64,000 bases of DNA from positions 1 to 64,000 of the forward strand of contig NHEC01000019.1 in NCBI GenBank assembly GCA_002171655.1. Direction: 5' to 3'. The position numbers and the translations under genes were made by a program. The DNA is from Planctomycetes bacterium TMED75 (GTDB lineage: Bacteria; Planctomycetota; Phycisphaerae; Phycisphaerales; SM1A02). The notes under the pieces are model-generated. The model was given only the letters and a program-made list of their open reading frames with translations, ran no database searches and had not been told where the DNA came from. This document shows positions 47,180-55,890 of the stretch, in pieces. The stretch's first letter is position 1, and the number at the start of each line of letters is the position of its first letter.

Positions 47180-48100
47180 CTAGCCAAAGATCGCATCGAT
47201 GAAGGAATCTGGGTCGAACGGCTCCACATCCTCCGGACGCTCTCCAACCCCTACGAGCTTCACAGGAACCGATAAATGGTCCCTGATGGCCACCACAATT
47301 CCTCCACGAGCCGTCCCATCCAGCTTGGAGAGAAACACCCCCGTGATGTCGACTGCTTGCTCGAAACTTCGCGCCTGGACCAGGCCATTCTGGCCGCTCG
47401 TGGCGTCGAGCACCAACAACACCTCGTGAGGGGCACCAGGGATCTTGCGTGCAATGACGTCCCGGATCTTCACCAACTGCCTCATCAGATCACCCTGGTT
47501 GTGCAGGCGACCGGCGGTATCGACCAGGAGAACATCGACCTTGCGTGCGACGGCGGCTTCCGCAGCATCAAAGGCGACCGAGGCGGGATCCGCACCCTGA
47601 GCACCCTTGACGATAGAAACTCCGAGCCTCTCAGACCAGATGGAGAGTTGAGCAACGGCACCGGCTCGAAAAGTATCCGCCGCGGCAAGCAGGACCGATC
47701 GGCCGTCCTGCCGAAGACTGTGTGCGATCTTTGCGACGCTCGTGGTCTTGCCCACCCCGTTGACTCCGACCACCAGTATCACGGTGGGAGCTTCCGAAGC
47801 AACGGCAAGACTTCGATCACAGTCCTCCCACCGTTCCTTGAGACGTTGCTTGAGATAGTTGACGACTTCATCGCCAGTGGTGATCTTGCCTTGCTTCCAA
47901 TCAGCACGAAGACCATCGATGATCTGAGAGGTTGCCTCCACCCCGACATCGGCGCCGATCAAACGTGATTCGAGCTCATCGATCAGGTCATCATCAAGCG
48001 ATCGGCCCGACAGCAACGTGCGAAGTCCACCGCCGAAGGTGCTCGCGGTGCGGGTGAGGCCCTGCTTGATTCTGGAGATGGTTGATTTGAAGAGACCCAT
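47180..48100 (-). CDS. ftsY: Signal recognition particle receptor FtsY
   Basis: A 306-residue SRP GTPase. The short N-terminal N domain (LDDDLIDELESRLIGADVGVEA) leads into the G domain: G1 GVNGVGKTTSVAKIA, G2 ADTFRAGAVAQL, G3 LLVDTAGRLHNQGDLM, G4 SKLDGTARGG and G5 GVGERPEDVEPFDP. It receives SRP-bound ribosomes at the membrane. It lacks the long acidic A domain of Escherichia coli FtsY. Confidence 0.96.
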   Translation of the reverse strand: MGLFKSTISRIKQGLTRTASTFGGGLRTLLSGRSLDDDLIDELESRLIGADVGVEATSQIIDGLRADWKQGKITTGDEVVNYLKQRLKERWEDCDRSLAVASEAPTVILVVGVNGVGKTTSVAKIAHSLRQDGRSVLLAAADTFRAGAVAQLSIWSERLGVSIVKGAQGADPASVAFDAAEAAVARKVDVLLVDTAGRLHNQGDLMRQLVKIRDVIARKIPGAPHEVLLVLDATSGQNGLVQARSFEQAVDITGVFLSKLDGTARGGIVVAIRDHLSVPVKLVGVGERPEDVEPFDPDSFIDAIFG

Positions 48101-48157
48101 GTGACACTGGTTCCAAGGCAGGCGGTTGAGCGATTCGGTCAGGGAATGACTGGCATT

Positions 48158-48580
48158 TTACTCGGTGGTTTCGGCGTGCTCGCTGGCCTTCCAGATCCGA
48201 TCCAGAACCGCATTCACAAACGCGGGGCTCTTTTCGGTTCCGAACTCCTTCGCGAGTTCCACGGCTGCGTTGATCGCTTTTCCGCCGGGAGTCTCCAGAC
48301 TCCGGATCTCATGGAGTGCGAGGCGAAGAATGTTCCGATCGATCACGGGTTGCCGATGGGTTGGCCAGTCGGGAGCACATGGTTTCACCAGCAGATCGTA
48401 GACCTCCCGCTGTGGCCAGATGTCCAGAGCCAGCGTCTGACCACCAATTCTGGCCTGGTCGGAATGGGGTCCCTCTGCAAGTGAACGAGCGACTGATTCA
48501 GCATCGACATCATCCAGGATGTCGAATTGATAAAGCGCCTGAAGGGCACACCGCCTCATGTCCCGGGTGAGCTCAGTCAA
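48158..48580 (-). CDS. nusB: Transcription antitermination factor NusB
   Basis: A 140-residue all-helical protein: MRRCALQALYQFDILD near the start, VIDRNILRLALHEI and INAAVELAKEFGTEKSPAFVNAVLDRI at the end match NusB. It binds boxA RNA with NusE and supports antitermination of rRNA transcription. Its start overlaps the ribH stop (ATGA), the common ribH-nusB pairing. Confidence 0.95.
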   Translation of the reverse strand: MTELTRDMRRCALQALYQFDILDDVDAESVARSLAEGPHSDQARIGGQTLALDIWPQREVYDLLVKPCAPDWPTHRQPVIDRNILRLALHEIRSLETPGGKAINAAVELAKEFGTEKSPAFVNAVLDRIWKASEHAETTE

Positions 48581-49197
48581 GCTTCACCTTCCTCGTATTC
48601 ATATTCAACTTTGGGGCCGTCTTCTTCCTCGGCTTCCTCATCGGCTTCCTCATCGACTTCCTCATCGACGTACTCGTATTCCTCTTCATCCTCATCTTCG
48701 GCGTCGACTTCCGCAATACCGTCAGCAAGGTCTTCGTCGATGGCGCGAATAGCGAGTGCGCTGGAGATCGCCGCACTCATCGCTTCTTCTCCCTTGTTGC
48801 CCTTCTCACCACCTGCACGCTCATACCCCTGGTCAAGGGCAAGCAGAGTGAGCAGACCAAGTCCGATCGGAATCTCATGTTCGAAGGAGATCTGGCCGAT
48901 CATCCGGGTCACTGCGGAACAGATGTACTCGTCGTGTCTGGTCTCGCCACGAATGACGCAGCCCAGGACCACCACGGCATCCAGGTCCTTGCGCGCCAGC
49001 GCATCCGCCAAGGGGATCAGCTCGAATGCTCCAGCCGCGACCACTTCGTACAAGTCGTCGGGATCGCCTCCGGCATCCACGAAGGCGGAAATCGCACCCT
49101 CTCGGAGACGGGAGGTGACCCCTTCGTGGTAGAGGCTGGTCACCAGACCAACACGAAGGCCCGTGGCATCCAGGCTCAGAATGGGTGCATCATGCAT
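48577..49197 (-). CDS. ribH: 6,7-dimethyl-8-ribityllumazine synthase with acidic tail
   Basis: The ATG at 49197 (MHDAPILS) has AAGGAG just upstream; the track starts twelve codons earlier. The 206-residue product has the lumazine synthase core: SLYHEGVTSRLREGAISAF, VAAGAFELIPLADALA, VLGCVIRGETRHDEYIC with the catalytic His, and GLGLLTLLALDQGYERAGG. Past residue ~150 an extension of about 50 residues is almost entirely Asp/Glu (DEDEEEYEYVDEEVDEEADEE). The family normally ends soon after the core. It makes the riboflavin precursor and can assemble into 60-mer shells; the acidic tail would decorate such a shell. Cotranscribed with nusB. Confidence 0.93.
   Translation of the reverse strand: MHDAPILSLDATGLRVGLVTSLYHEGVTSRLREGAISAFVDAGGDPDDLYEVVAAGAFELIPLADALARKDLDAVVVLGCVIRGETRHDEYICSAVTRMIGQISFEHEIPIGLGLLTLLALDQGYERAGGEKGNKGEEAMSAAISSALAIRAIDEDLADGIAEVDAEDEDEEEYEYVDEEVDEEADEEAEEEDGPKVEYEYEEGEA
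48580..48740 (-). repeat. Low-complexity region encoding the acidic tail of RibH
   Basis: On the minus strand the region is dominated by GAG/GAA/GAT triplets, with several direct copies of GAGGAAGNCGATGAGGAAG-like units encoding DEEVDEEADEE. This makes the antisense frame look like a Ser-rich ORF (48527-49132), which I do not accept as a gene. Confidence 0.6.
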
Positions 49198-49287
49198 GAG
49201 GGGCTCCTTCCAGCGCGAAGCATGGTACGCCAAGAGAGCGATGCGTGGGACGGTACAGCCGCATCCGGAAGCGGTACCCTAGGTGTC

Positions 49288-50265
49288 ATGCGACGCAACC
49301 TGTATGTCCGGCTTCTGGGTACCGCACAGCTCACCAGGCTGGCCATGGCGGTCGGAGCGATCGGAGACGTGTGGTTCACCGTGCTCTACAGCCGTTCGAT
49401 CGGCGAGTATTCCTACCTCAACGTGGTCAAGATGTCTCCGGTGATGGCTCTGGCCATTGCCGCCCTGGTGGCCACCGGGCTCTTCACGTTTGGTGCCTCG
49501 CTGAATGATCTGCTGGATGCGCGACACGATCGCACCTTTTCACCGGAGAAGCCGATTCCAGCAGGCTATGTTCGACCTGCCACGGTGGGAATCGTGGTGG
49601 CGGTCGCCTTGATCACCTCCCTTCTGGGTGCCCTTTTCTTCGGTATTGGCGCCCTCACGCTGACTCTGATCGTGGCTGTGGGAATTCTCTTTTACAACGT
49701 GGTCGGAAAGCATGTTCCCGCCATCGGCGTGATCGCGGTGGGCATTGTGAGTGCCTTGCACATGCTGATACCCAACTATGAGATGACGTTCACCCTGCCG
49801 ATCTGGCTGACGATGACTCACTCGACGGTGATCACGTTGACCATCTACATGCTGGTCAAGAAACGCCCCTACCTCAGCCGGCGTTCCTACGTCATCATTG
49901 GCCTCAGCTACCTGGCCTGGTCGACCGTCATTCTGACCACGGGCTGGTATCAGGGGCAGCAGGTGGGCTGGTGGCCGCCGGGGACTTCATCTGCCGGCAT
50001 CATCTGGCCGGTACTCGCGATCATTGGGTTCATCATCACCATGCAGATCAAGACCAGAAAGGTCGAAAACAGGATTGCCGCCGAGAAACTGGCACGCTAC
50101 GGAGCGATGTGGCAGAGCGTCTACTCCGGCAGCTGGTTGCTGGCGGTGGGAATGTATGAGGGAGCGGCGCTGCTCTTCACGCTGGCCCTGGTGGGCTTCT
50201 GCCTGATGACCGGAATGAAGGAATTCGGGGGTCTGGTCACCACGCCCCCCCGCTATCGGGTTTGA
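49288..50265 (+). CDS. UbiA-family prenyltransferase-like membrane protein
   Basis: The track ORF begins in the divergent ribH gene; the ATG at 49288 (MRRNLYVRLLG) gives 325 residues. About eight hydrophobic helices are visible. The first prenyltransferase motif is present in NDLLDARHDRTFSPEKPIPAGYV (~residue 80), matching NDxxDxxxD plus the following region of UbiA enzymes. The second Asp-rich motif expected near residue 200 is not evident. UbiA enzymes attach prenyl chains to aromatic acceptors; the substrate cannot be named. It is 34 bases upstream of the LptD-like gene. Confidence 0.75.
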   Translation: MRRNLYVRLLGTAQLTRLAMAVGAIGDVWFTVLYSRSIGEYSYLNVVKMSPVMALAIAALVATGLFTFGASLNDLLDARHDRTFSPEKPIPAGYVRPATVGIVVAVALITSLLGALFFGIGALTLTLIVAVGILFYNVVGKHVPAIGVIAVGIVSALHMLIPNYEMTFTLPIWLTMTHSTVITLTIYMLVKKRPYLSRRSYVIIGLSYLAWSTVILTTGWYQGQQVGWWPPGTSSAGIIWPVLAIIGFIITMQIKTRKVENRIAAEKLARYGAMWQSVYSGSWLLAVGMYEGAALLFTLALVGFCLMTGMKEFGGLVTTPPRYRV

Positions 50266-50299
50266 GTCATCAATCGGGCTTCAGTGGTAGGATGTATCC

Positions 50300-53200
50300 G
50301 TGCACGGACGCCCGAACAAACAACTGCTTTCCAGACTGAAGCCCGGGAACTGGGCGCTCGTGGGGGCCCTGCTTGCGGGGATCTGTGCCGACTCGATGCA
50401 GGCACGTCAGTCCAGTGACAATACAACCCTGGAGATCACGGGTGACCAACTGGGTGGGTTTGTCGTCCCGATTCTTCCGATCGAGAGCGACATCATCCTG
50501 GTCGCCCAACGAGCGCAGAATTGGAAGGTCGCCGACACCACCCGAATGTTGCTGGAAGGGGATGTCCAGATCGATGTAGGCGGGTATGCCTTCACCGCGA
50601 CCGATGCACTGGTGTGGATCGATCGAATCCCTTCGGAGCGTGGCCTGGTCAACCAACTGGCAGTCTACTTTCCCAAGGTGGAGGAACCCACGCGGCGAGC
50701 TGGGCTCGGCGTGACCGGAAAGGACGTGCTGGTGGTTGGCTCAGCGATCGGCAAGGTCACTCTGACAACCGCGGTGCGCGAAGAAGGCCCTCCTCCGATC
50801 ACCGAACTTCTGCGAGCCGGAGAAAAGAGACTGGCCGTCTATCTGCGTCAGATCACCGGCAACCCCCCATCACTGGCCAGGCGCCCGATCGCCTTCACAC
50901 CACCCCGTCCACCACTTCCGGTACCGGTACCCGGTGGCTCTCCATTGATTCCGGATCTGGAGGCAGAAGCCTTGGCGGGGCTGCCGAAGAAGATCCCACT
51001 TCCCACGGAAGTGATCGAATCCGTTCCCATCTTCCAGCCGCAGGGTCTGGTCTCCTTCACGGCAAATCAGATCGAGATCATGGAAGACACCGACACCATC
51101 GTCGCCGATGGTCGGTTTCTCGTGGATTACAACCCCATGGGATCCAATGATGCGTTCTCACCGCTTCAAATGAGCGCAAACGGTGGAGTCCTCTTTCTTG
51201 AAGAGGGATCAGTTGCGGCGATGCGTGGAGGTGAGCGCCAGATATCCATCGCGGACGTCAAGGGGATCTACCTCGAGCAGGACGTCACCGCCACGGACGG
51301 AAAATACGCCGTCCGAGCACAAGCCATCTACTACGACACCAGAACCAATCAGGCGATCATGGTGGATGCCGTGCTGCGAACCTACAACCGGTCGCGATCG
51401 GACAAGCCGGTGTATGCCCGTGCCAAGGAGATGAGGCAACTCTCCTCAGACGAATGGACCGCTGAAAAAGCGATGGTGTCCACGAGCAGCTTCTTTGTTC
51501 CCCAACTTTCGATCGGGCTGGACCGCGTCAAGATCACCAAGCAGCCGGGCGTCCAGGGTGTTGGCGGCAGAGGGGGGTTTGGATTGGGCGGGGGTTCAGG
51601 AGGTACGGGTACTGGCGGTGCGACAATGGTCGAAGGTGAGAATCTGACCATCCGCGCCGGTGGAGTTCCCTTCTTCTACTGGCCTTCTTTCTCGGGCGAA
51701 CTGGATGCAATTCCATTCAAGTCACTGAGAATCGGATACGACGAGGAGTTTGGAACAGAAATCGAAACCACCTGGAATCTCTTCTCCCTGCTTGGAATCC
51801 AGGCACCACCCAACACCAAGGCCGATTTGCTGCTGGACGGCTTTACCCTCCGAGGCCCGGCGGCCGGAATTGATTTCGCCTCCTCGGGAGCCGATTACAA
51901 GTCGGGGTTCAAGGCCTATGGACTCTACGACACGGGCGGAACCGATCGGACCAGCGCCGGAGTGTCGGTTCCGATCTCTGAATCATTGAGGGGTGAGGTC
52001 GAAGGCTTCTTCACTATGGCCCTGTCGAACAACCTGACTTTTCGCGCGGACCTCGCGTGGATGAGCGACCCCACCTGGTCGAGTGCCTGGCGAATTGGAG
52101 ACTTCGATTCCCGACTGGAGTACATGTCGGGCGCTTCTCTGGAATACCGAATTCGAAACACCCAGCTGGAACTGTCGGCCAACTACTCGGCGATTCCGTT
52201 TGTCGCGAACAACTACCTCATGGCCAGCAGACCCTACTACGTAGACAAGGCACCTGAGCTGGTCTACCGACGATATGCCGACGATCTCTTTGGTAATGAG
52301 CTCAGTTATTCGAGCAACTACTCAGCGACCTACATGCGAATCAACGTCACCAACGGAACCCCCGATGACCTGGGTGTTCCCAACGCCGCTTTCGCGATGA
52401 CCGATCCGAACCGGCGAGTCGCTGACGTGTACTACGGCGAAGCCGGCTACAACAATGACTTTGTCACCCGGCTCAACACCCGGCAGGAAGTCAGCATGCC
52501 GCTCAGCTACGGGGCGACCAACCTGGTCCCCTACCTCTCTGGTGATGTCACCGGATACATCGCGGAGCGATTCGGTTCCTACAACCCCGAGGCCAAGCAC
52601 ATCAGGTTCTTCGGATCGGTAGGCCTCAAGACCAATACCACCTTCGTGGAAGCCTTTAACGGCGTTCGCAACAATCTCTTCGATCTGGATCGAATGCGAA
52701 GCGTGACCCGTCCCTACGCACATCTGTGGGCAGGAGCTGATTCCCTGGACCAGGCCGGACTGCCGGTATTCGACCAGGAGATCGAGGCCATCAGCGGAGG
52801 AACCGCCGTCCGGGCGGGTGTCCGTCAGACGTTTCAGACCAAGCGAGGTGGCGGAAGCCGTCGCCGTTCAGTGGACTGGATCGATCTTGACGTTGGAGCC
52901 CAGTTGAATGATTCGACGGATGTCTTCACCGCAGCGGATGCCCGGACTCCCTGGAACTACGCCCAGAGCCCGACTCCGCTCTGGGTCGACTGGAGGCCCG
53001 AACTCTCTCAGTGGGGAAGTCACCTCTACGGAAACCTCAACTGGGAGCTGAGTGACACCTTCTCGATTGGTGGGTCCACCACCTACCTGGTGGATACCGT
53101 GACCGGCGTCGAGATCGATTCCAACGGCATCCAGACCCGGAAGGACTACGACGGGCTGATGACGGGTTCGATCGGATTTGAGGTCCAGCACTCTCCGGCA

Positions 53201-53467
53201 ATGAGCACGTACCTTGAGTATCGCTACATCCAACCAGGCGAAACAGAACTGATTCAGGGAGGCGTGGCCTACGAGCTGGGCAAACGATACATCATCGGCA
53301 TCACCCCTCAGTATGACCTTCGAGCCAACGAGCTGCGCTCGATCAACGGCGCACTGACCCGAACCTTTTCAGATTTCGACCTCGCAGTCCAGGGCGGGTA
53401 CGACGTGATCCGTGACACCCCGACCTTCAGTGTTCGACTGTCATTGCCCCCCGGCAACAGTCAGTGA
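50300..53467 (+). CDS. LptD-like outer-membrane protein
   Basis: A 1055-residue exported protein starting at GTG 50300, with TAGGA eight bases upstream. A signal segment (LVGALLAGICADSMQA) is followed by OstA/LptA-type beta-jellyroll repeats (residues ~80-410: LLEGDVQIDVGGYAFTATDALVWID, QDVTATDGKYAVRAQAIYYD, FTANQIEIMEDTDTIVADGRF). A Pro-rich linker interrupts them at ~205-225 (PPRPPLPVPVPGG). From FFYWPSFSG (~residue 455) on, the pattern is an outer-membrane beta-barrel ending in VRLSLPPGNSQ. This architecture is that of LPS-assembly protein LptD, here longer than the ~780 residues of proteobacterial LptD. The usual disulfide Cys are not seen. Confidence 0.75.
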   Translation: MHGRPNKQLLSRLKPGNWALVGALLAGICADSMQARQSSDNTTLEITGDQLGGFVVPILPIESDIILVAQRAQNWKVADTTRMLLEGDVQIDVGGYAFTATDALVWIDRIPSERGLVNQLAVYFPKVEEPTRRAGLGVTGKDVLVVGSAIGKVTLTTAVREEGPPPITELLRAGEKRLAVYLRQITGNPPSLARRPIAFTPPRPPLPVPVPGGSPLIPDLEAEALAGLPKKIPLPTEVIESVPIFQPQGLVSFTANQIEIMEDTDTIVADGRFLVDYNPMGSNDAFSPLQMSANGGVLFLEEGSVAAMRGGERQISIADVKGIYLEQDVTATDGKYAVRAQAIYYDTRTNQAIMVDAVLRTYNRSRSDKPVYARAKEMRQLSSDEWTAEKAMVSTSSFFVPQLSIGLDRVKITKQPGVQGVGGRGGFGLGGGSGGTGTGGATMVEGENLTIRAGGVPFFYWPSFSGELDAIPFKSLRIGYDEEFGTEIETTWNLFSLLGIQAPPNTKADLLLDGFTLRGPAAGIDFASSGADYKSGFKAYGLYDTGGTDRTSAGVSVPISESLRGEVEGFFTMALSNNLTFRADLAWMSDPTWSSAWRIGDFDSRLEYMSGASLEYRIRNTQLELSANYSAIPFVANNYLMASRPYYVDKAPELVYRRYADDLFGNELSYSSNYSATYMRINVTNGTPDDLGVPNAAFAMTDPNRRVADVYYGEAGYNNDFVTRLNTRQEVSMPLSYGATNLVPYLSGDVTGYIAERFGSYNPEAKHIRFFGSVGLKTNTTFVEAFNGVRNNLFDLDRMRSVTRPYAHLWAGADSLDQAGLPVFDQEIEAISGGTAVRAGVRQTFQTKRGGGSRRRSVDWIDLDVGAQLNDSTDVFTAADARTPWNYAQSPTPLWVDWRPELSQWGSHLYGNLNWELSDTFSIGGSTTYLVDTVTGVEIDSNGIQTRKDYDGLMTGSIGFEVQHSPAMSTYLEYRYIQPGETELIQGGVAYELGKRYIIGITPQYDLRANELRSINGALTRTFSDFDLAVQGGYDVIRDTPTFSVRLSLPPGNSQ

Positions 53468-53600
53468 ACCGAGTCTCTTCGGATCCGATCAGGTCCGATC
53501 TCCCGACAACGCACCCCGGGAACCGATTACCAGAACAGCACTTCACGGGAACGAAGGCCGTCGAGAACACGGTGCGGAGTCTTCCACGACGCAGGTGCAT

Positions 53601-54659
53601 TCAGTCTGAATCAAACAATCCCGACGGGGGGACCACTCCAAGACTTTCGCAGGCCTGAGCCGTCAGGCAGCGGCCTTGTCGAGTGCGCGCAAGAAAACCG
53701 ATCTGAAGCAGGTAGGGCTCGACGACATCCTCGAGTGTCGCGGCATCGTCACCCATCGTGGCGGCAATCGCCTCGAGGCCGACGGGTCCACCCGAGTAGG
53801 TGTCTGCAATCGTCTTCAGGTACTTGCGGTCAAGTTCATCAAGGCCCCGCTCGTCGACTCCCTCCAGTGCCAACGCCTCACCGACTACTCCGGGCGTGAC
53901 TTCCCCGGATGCCCGGACCTGTGCGAAATCGCGCACTCTCCGCAAGAGTCGCAGGGCGACTCGTGGAGTTCCTCGGCTTCGGGAGGCAATGATTTGGAGG
54001 GCATCACGCGAGAGCGCCTTCATACCAAGCCGTTCAATGGCACGAGCCAGAATCTCCAGCAGATCATCGAGCCGGTAGTAGTCAAGGTGATGAGAAATAC
54101 CGAATCGACTGCGCAATGGCTGGGTGAGAAGTCCCGCACGCGTGGTGGCCCCGATGAGGGTGAATGGTTTGAGTCCGACGGTGATCACCTTGGCATGCAT
54201 TCCACTGTCAACCGTGAAGTCCACCTTGAAATCTTCCATGGCGGGGTAGATGTACTCCTCCACCGCTGCAGGAAGCCGGTGGATCTCATCGATGAAGAGA
54301 ACGTCACCCTCCCCCATCTTGGTCAGAGTACCGATCAGGTCTCCCGCCTTGGAAAGTGCAGGCCCGCTGGTGGTGTAAAGCCGAGTTCCCATCTCCGTGG
54401 CGATGACGTGTGCCAGGGTGGTCTTGCCCAGCCCCGGTGGTCCATGAAGCAGGACGTGTTCCATTGATTCTTTGCGCTGGCGAACAGCCTCCAGAGCGAT
54501 CGAGAGCCGCTCAACCAGCTCGCGCTGACCGACGTACTCAACCATTCGTACCGGCCGCAGCGCAGGACCACCCCCACTGGCGTCAGGGATCCTGCTGCCT
54601 TGTGACGGCTCCTGATCCTCGTGACGTTGTTCTGAAGTGACTACGCGATCTCTGGCCAT
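53601..54659 (-). CDS. ruvB: Holliday junction helicase RuvB
   Basis: A 352-residue AAA+ motor: EYVGQRELVERLSIALEA, Walker A LLHGPPGLGKTTLAHVIA, Walker B VLFIDEIHRLP, arginine-finger region GATTRAGLLTQPLRSRFG, and a winged-helix C-terminus (GLEAIAATMGDDAATLEDVVEPYLLQIGF). It drives branch migration with RuvA, which is not in the window. Convergent with the LptD-like gene. The 133-base gap between the two holds nothing I recognise. Confidence 0.97.
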   Translation of the reverse strand: MARDRVVTSEQRHEDQEPSQGSRIPDASGGGPALRPVRMVEYVGQRELVERLSIALEAVRQRKESMEHVLLHGPPGLGKTTLAHVIATEMGTRLYTTSGPALSKAGDLIGTLTKMGEGDVLFIDEIHRLPAAVEEYIYPAMEDFKVDFTVDSGMHAKVITVGLKPFTLIGATTRAGLLTQPLRSRFGISHHLDYYRLDDLLEILARAIERLGMKALSRDALQIIASRSRGTPRVALRLLRRVRDFAQVRASGEVTPGVVGEALALEGVDERGLDELDRKYLKTIADTYSGGPVGLEAIAATMGDDAATLEDVVEPYLLQIGFLARTRQGRCLTAQACESLGVVPPSGLFDSD

Positions 54660-54744
54660 GACCTCATCATCGCCACCCCAGAGAATTGATCAACCGCCAG
54701 CCTCGATCAGTCGAGGATTTCCGGGTGAATTGGAAGCAGATGGA

Positions 54745-55851
54745 TCATTTCAGTGCCCGAAGACGCTGGATCCGCTCGGTGAGCGGTGGATGAGTCGAAA
54801 ACACCGTGGACGCATCATGCCGACCGGAGCGCACCGCTCGCTTGAGTGGGTTGACGATGAACAGCGGAGCGGTTGACTGACCGACGTGCTGTAAGGGTTG
54901 TCGATGACCACCGAGCTTGCCCAAGGCGCCAATCAGGCCGTCGGGGTATCTGGTCAGTTCCACCGCCCCTGCATCAGCAAGAAATTCGCGCTGGCGGCTC
55001 ATCGCGAAACGAACCAGCATTGCACAGAGCGGAGCAAGAATGGCAAAGATGACGGCCAGCACCACGATCACGATCGCCAGGGGGTTGCTCCCACCACCTC
55101 CGCCGCGGCTGCTTCGGCCACCACCGCCACCAAACATGGCACTGTAAAAGGCCACTCGAGTACCGGCGTCCGCCGCGAAGATGATGATTCCCGCCAGAGT
55201 GGCCATCAACATCCCGAGCCGAATGTCGTAATGCCGGATATGGCTGATCTCGTGAGCGATCACACCCGCCAGTTCATCACGCGTGAGCATCTTGCGGAGA
55301 CCAGTGGTGATGGCGACCACCCCATGCTCAGGATCACGTCCGGTAGCGAATGCGTTCATCGCTGGATCCTCGATCAAATAGACCTTGGGCATCGGAATCC
55401 CCGCAGCGATCGAAAGCTCCTCGACCACATTGAACAACCGGGGATCATCGGGCTTGCTGATCTCGCGGGCTCCGGTCATGCGAAGGATCGCCGCCGAACC
55501 CCCGAACCAGCTCCAGATCGTGGCAATCACTGCGATCACAACACCAAAGACCGCCCCAACAAGGAATCCCATCATGAGCGGAGCGACCTGAAGTCCCTGT
55601 TGCTGGGAGTTCGTGGTGTCCGCCGACTCCCCGAACGCGACGATGATGATCCCGATCGCACCACAAAAGCACGTGATCAGCACGTTCATGAGCAGGATGA
55701 GAAACGCACTGTTGCGCTTGTTGCGGGCGATGAGGCCGGTGTAGGTGACGTTCGCCGGCAGCCCCTTGAGGGGAGCCTGCTCGTCATGGACCGCACCGGC
55801 TGAATCGGAGGGGGAGGGTGGGGGTGTTTTTTTCGAGACTGGTTCGGCCAT
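54745..55851 (-). CDS. M48 family (HtpX-like) membrane metalloprotease
   Basis: A 368-residue protein with two N-terminal membrane helices (residues ~50-70 and ~95-115), a zinc-protease domain with HEISHIRHYD (~200-209) and the downstream ligand region REFLADAGAVELTRY. A further pair of helices lies around a Gly/Ser/Arg-rich linker (GGGGGRSSRGGGGG). The family clears misfolded membrane proteins. It is followed upstream by lemA on the same strand, a pair that occurs in many bacteria. Confidence 0.92.
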   Translation of the reverse strand: MAEPVSKKTPPPSPSDSAGAVHDEQAPLKGLPANVTYTGLIARNKRNSAFLILLMNVLITCFCGAIGIIIVAFGESADTTNSQQQGLQVAPLMMGFLVGAVFGVVIAVIATIWSWFGGSAAILRMTGAREISKPDDPRLFNVVEELSIAAGIPMPKVYLIEDPAMNAFATGRDPEHGVVAITTGLRKMLTRDELAGVIAHEISHIRHYDIRLGMLMATLAGIIIFAADAGTRVAFYSAMFGGGGGRSSRGGGGGSNPLAIVIVVLAVIFAILAPLCAMLVRFAMSRQREFLADAGAVELTRYPDGLIGALGKLGGHRQPLQHVGQSTAPLFIVNPLKRAVRSGRHDASTVFSTHPPLTERIQRLRALK

Positions 55852-55890
55852 GGATGCAGAAGTGCCTTGGGACTGGAGGCCCGGACTGGA

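Noticed and set aside
48527-49132. Ser-rich 201-aa plus-strand ORF
   Set aside because: It is the antisense of the acidic RibH tail (GAG/GAA read as CTC/TTC), not a gene.
53468-53600. Possible terminator between lptD-like and ruvB genes
   Set aside because: No stem of convincing length and no T-run on either strand.
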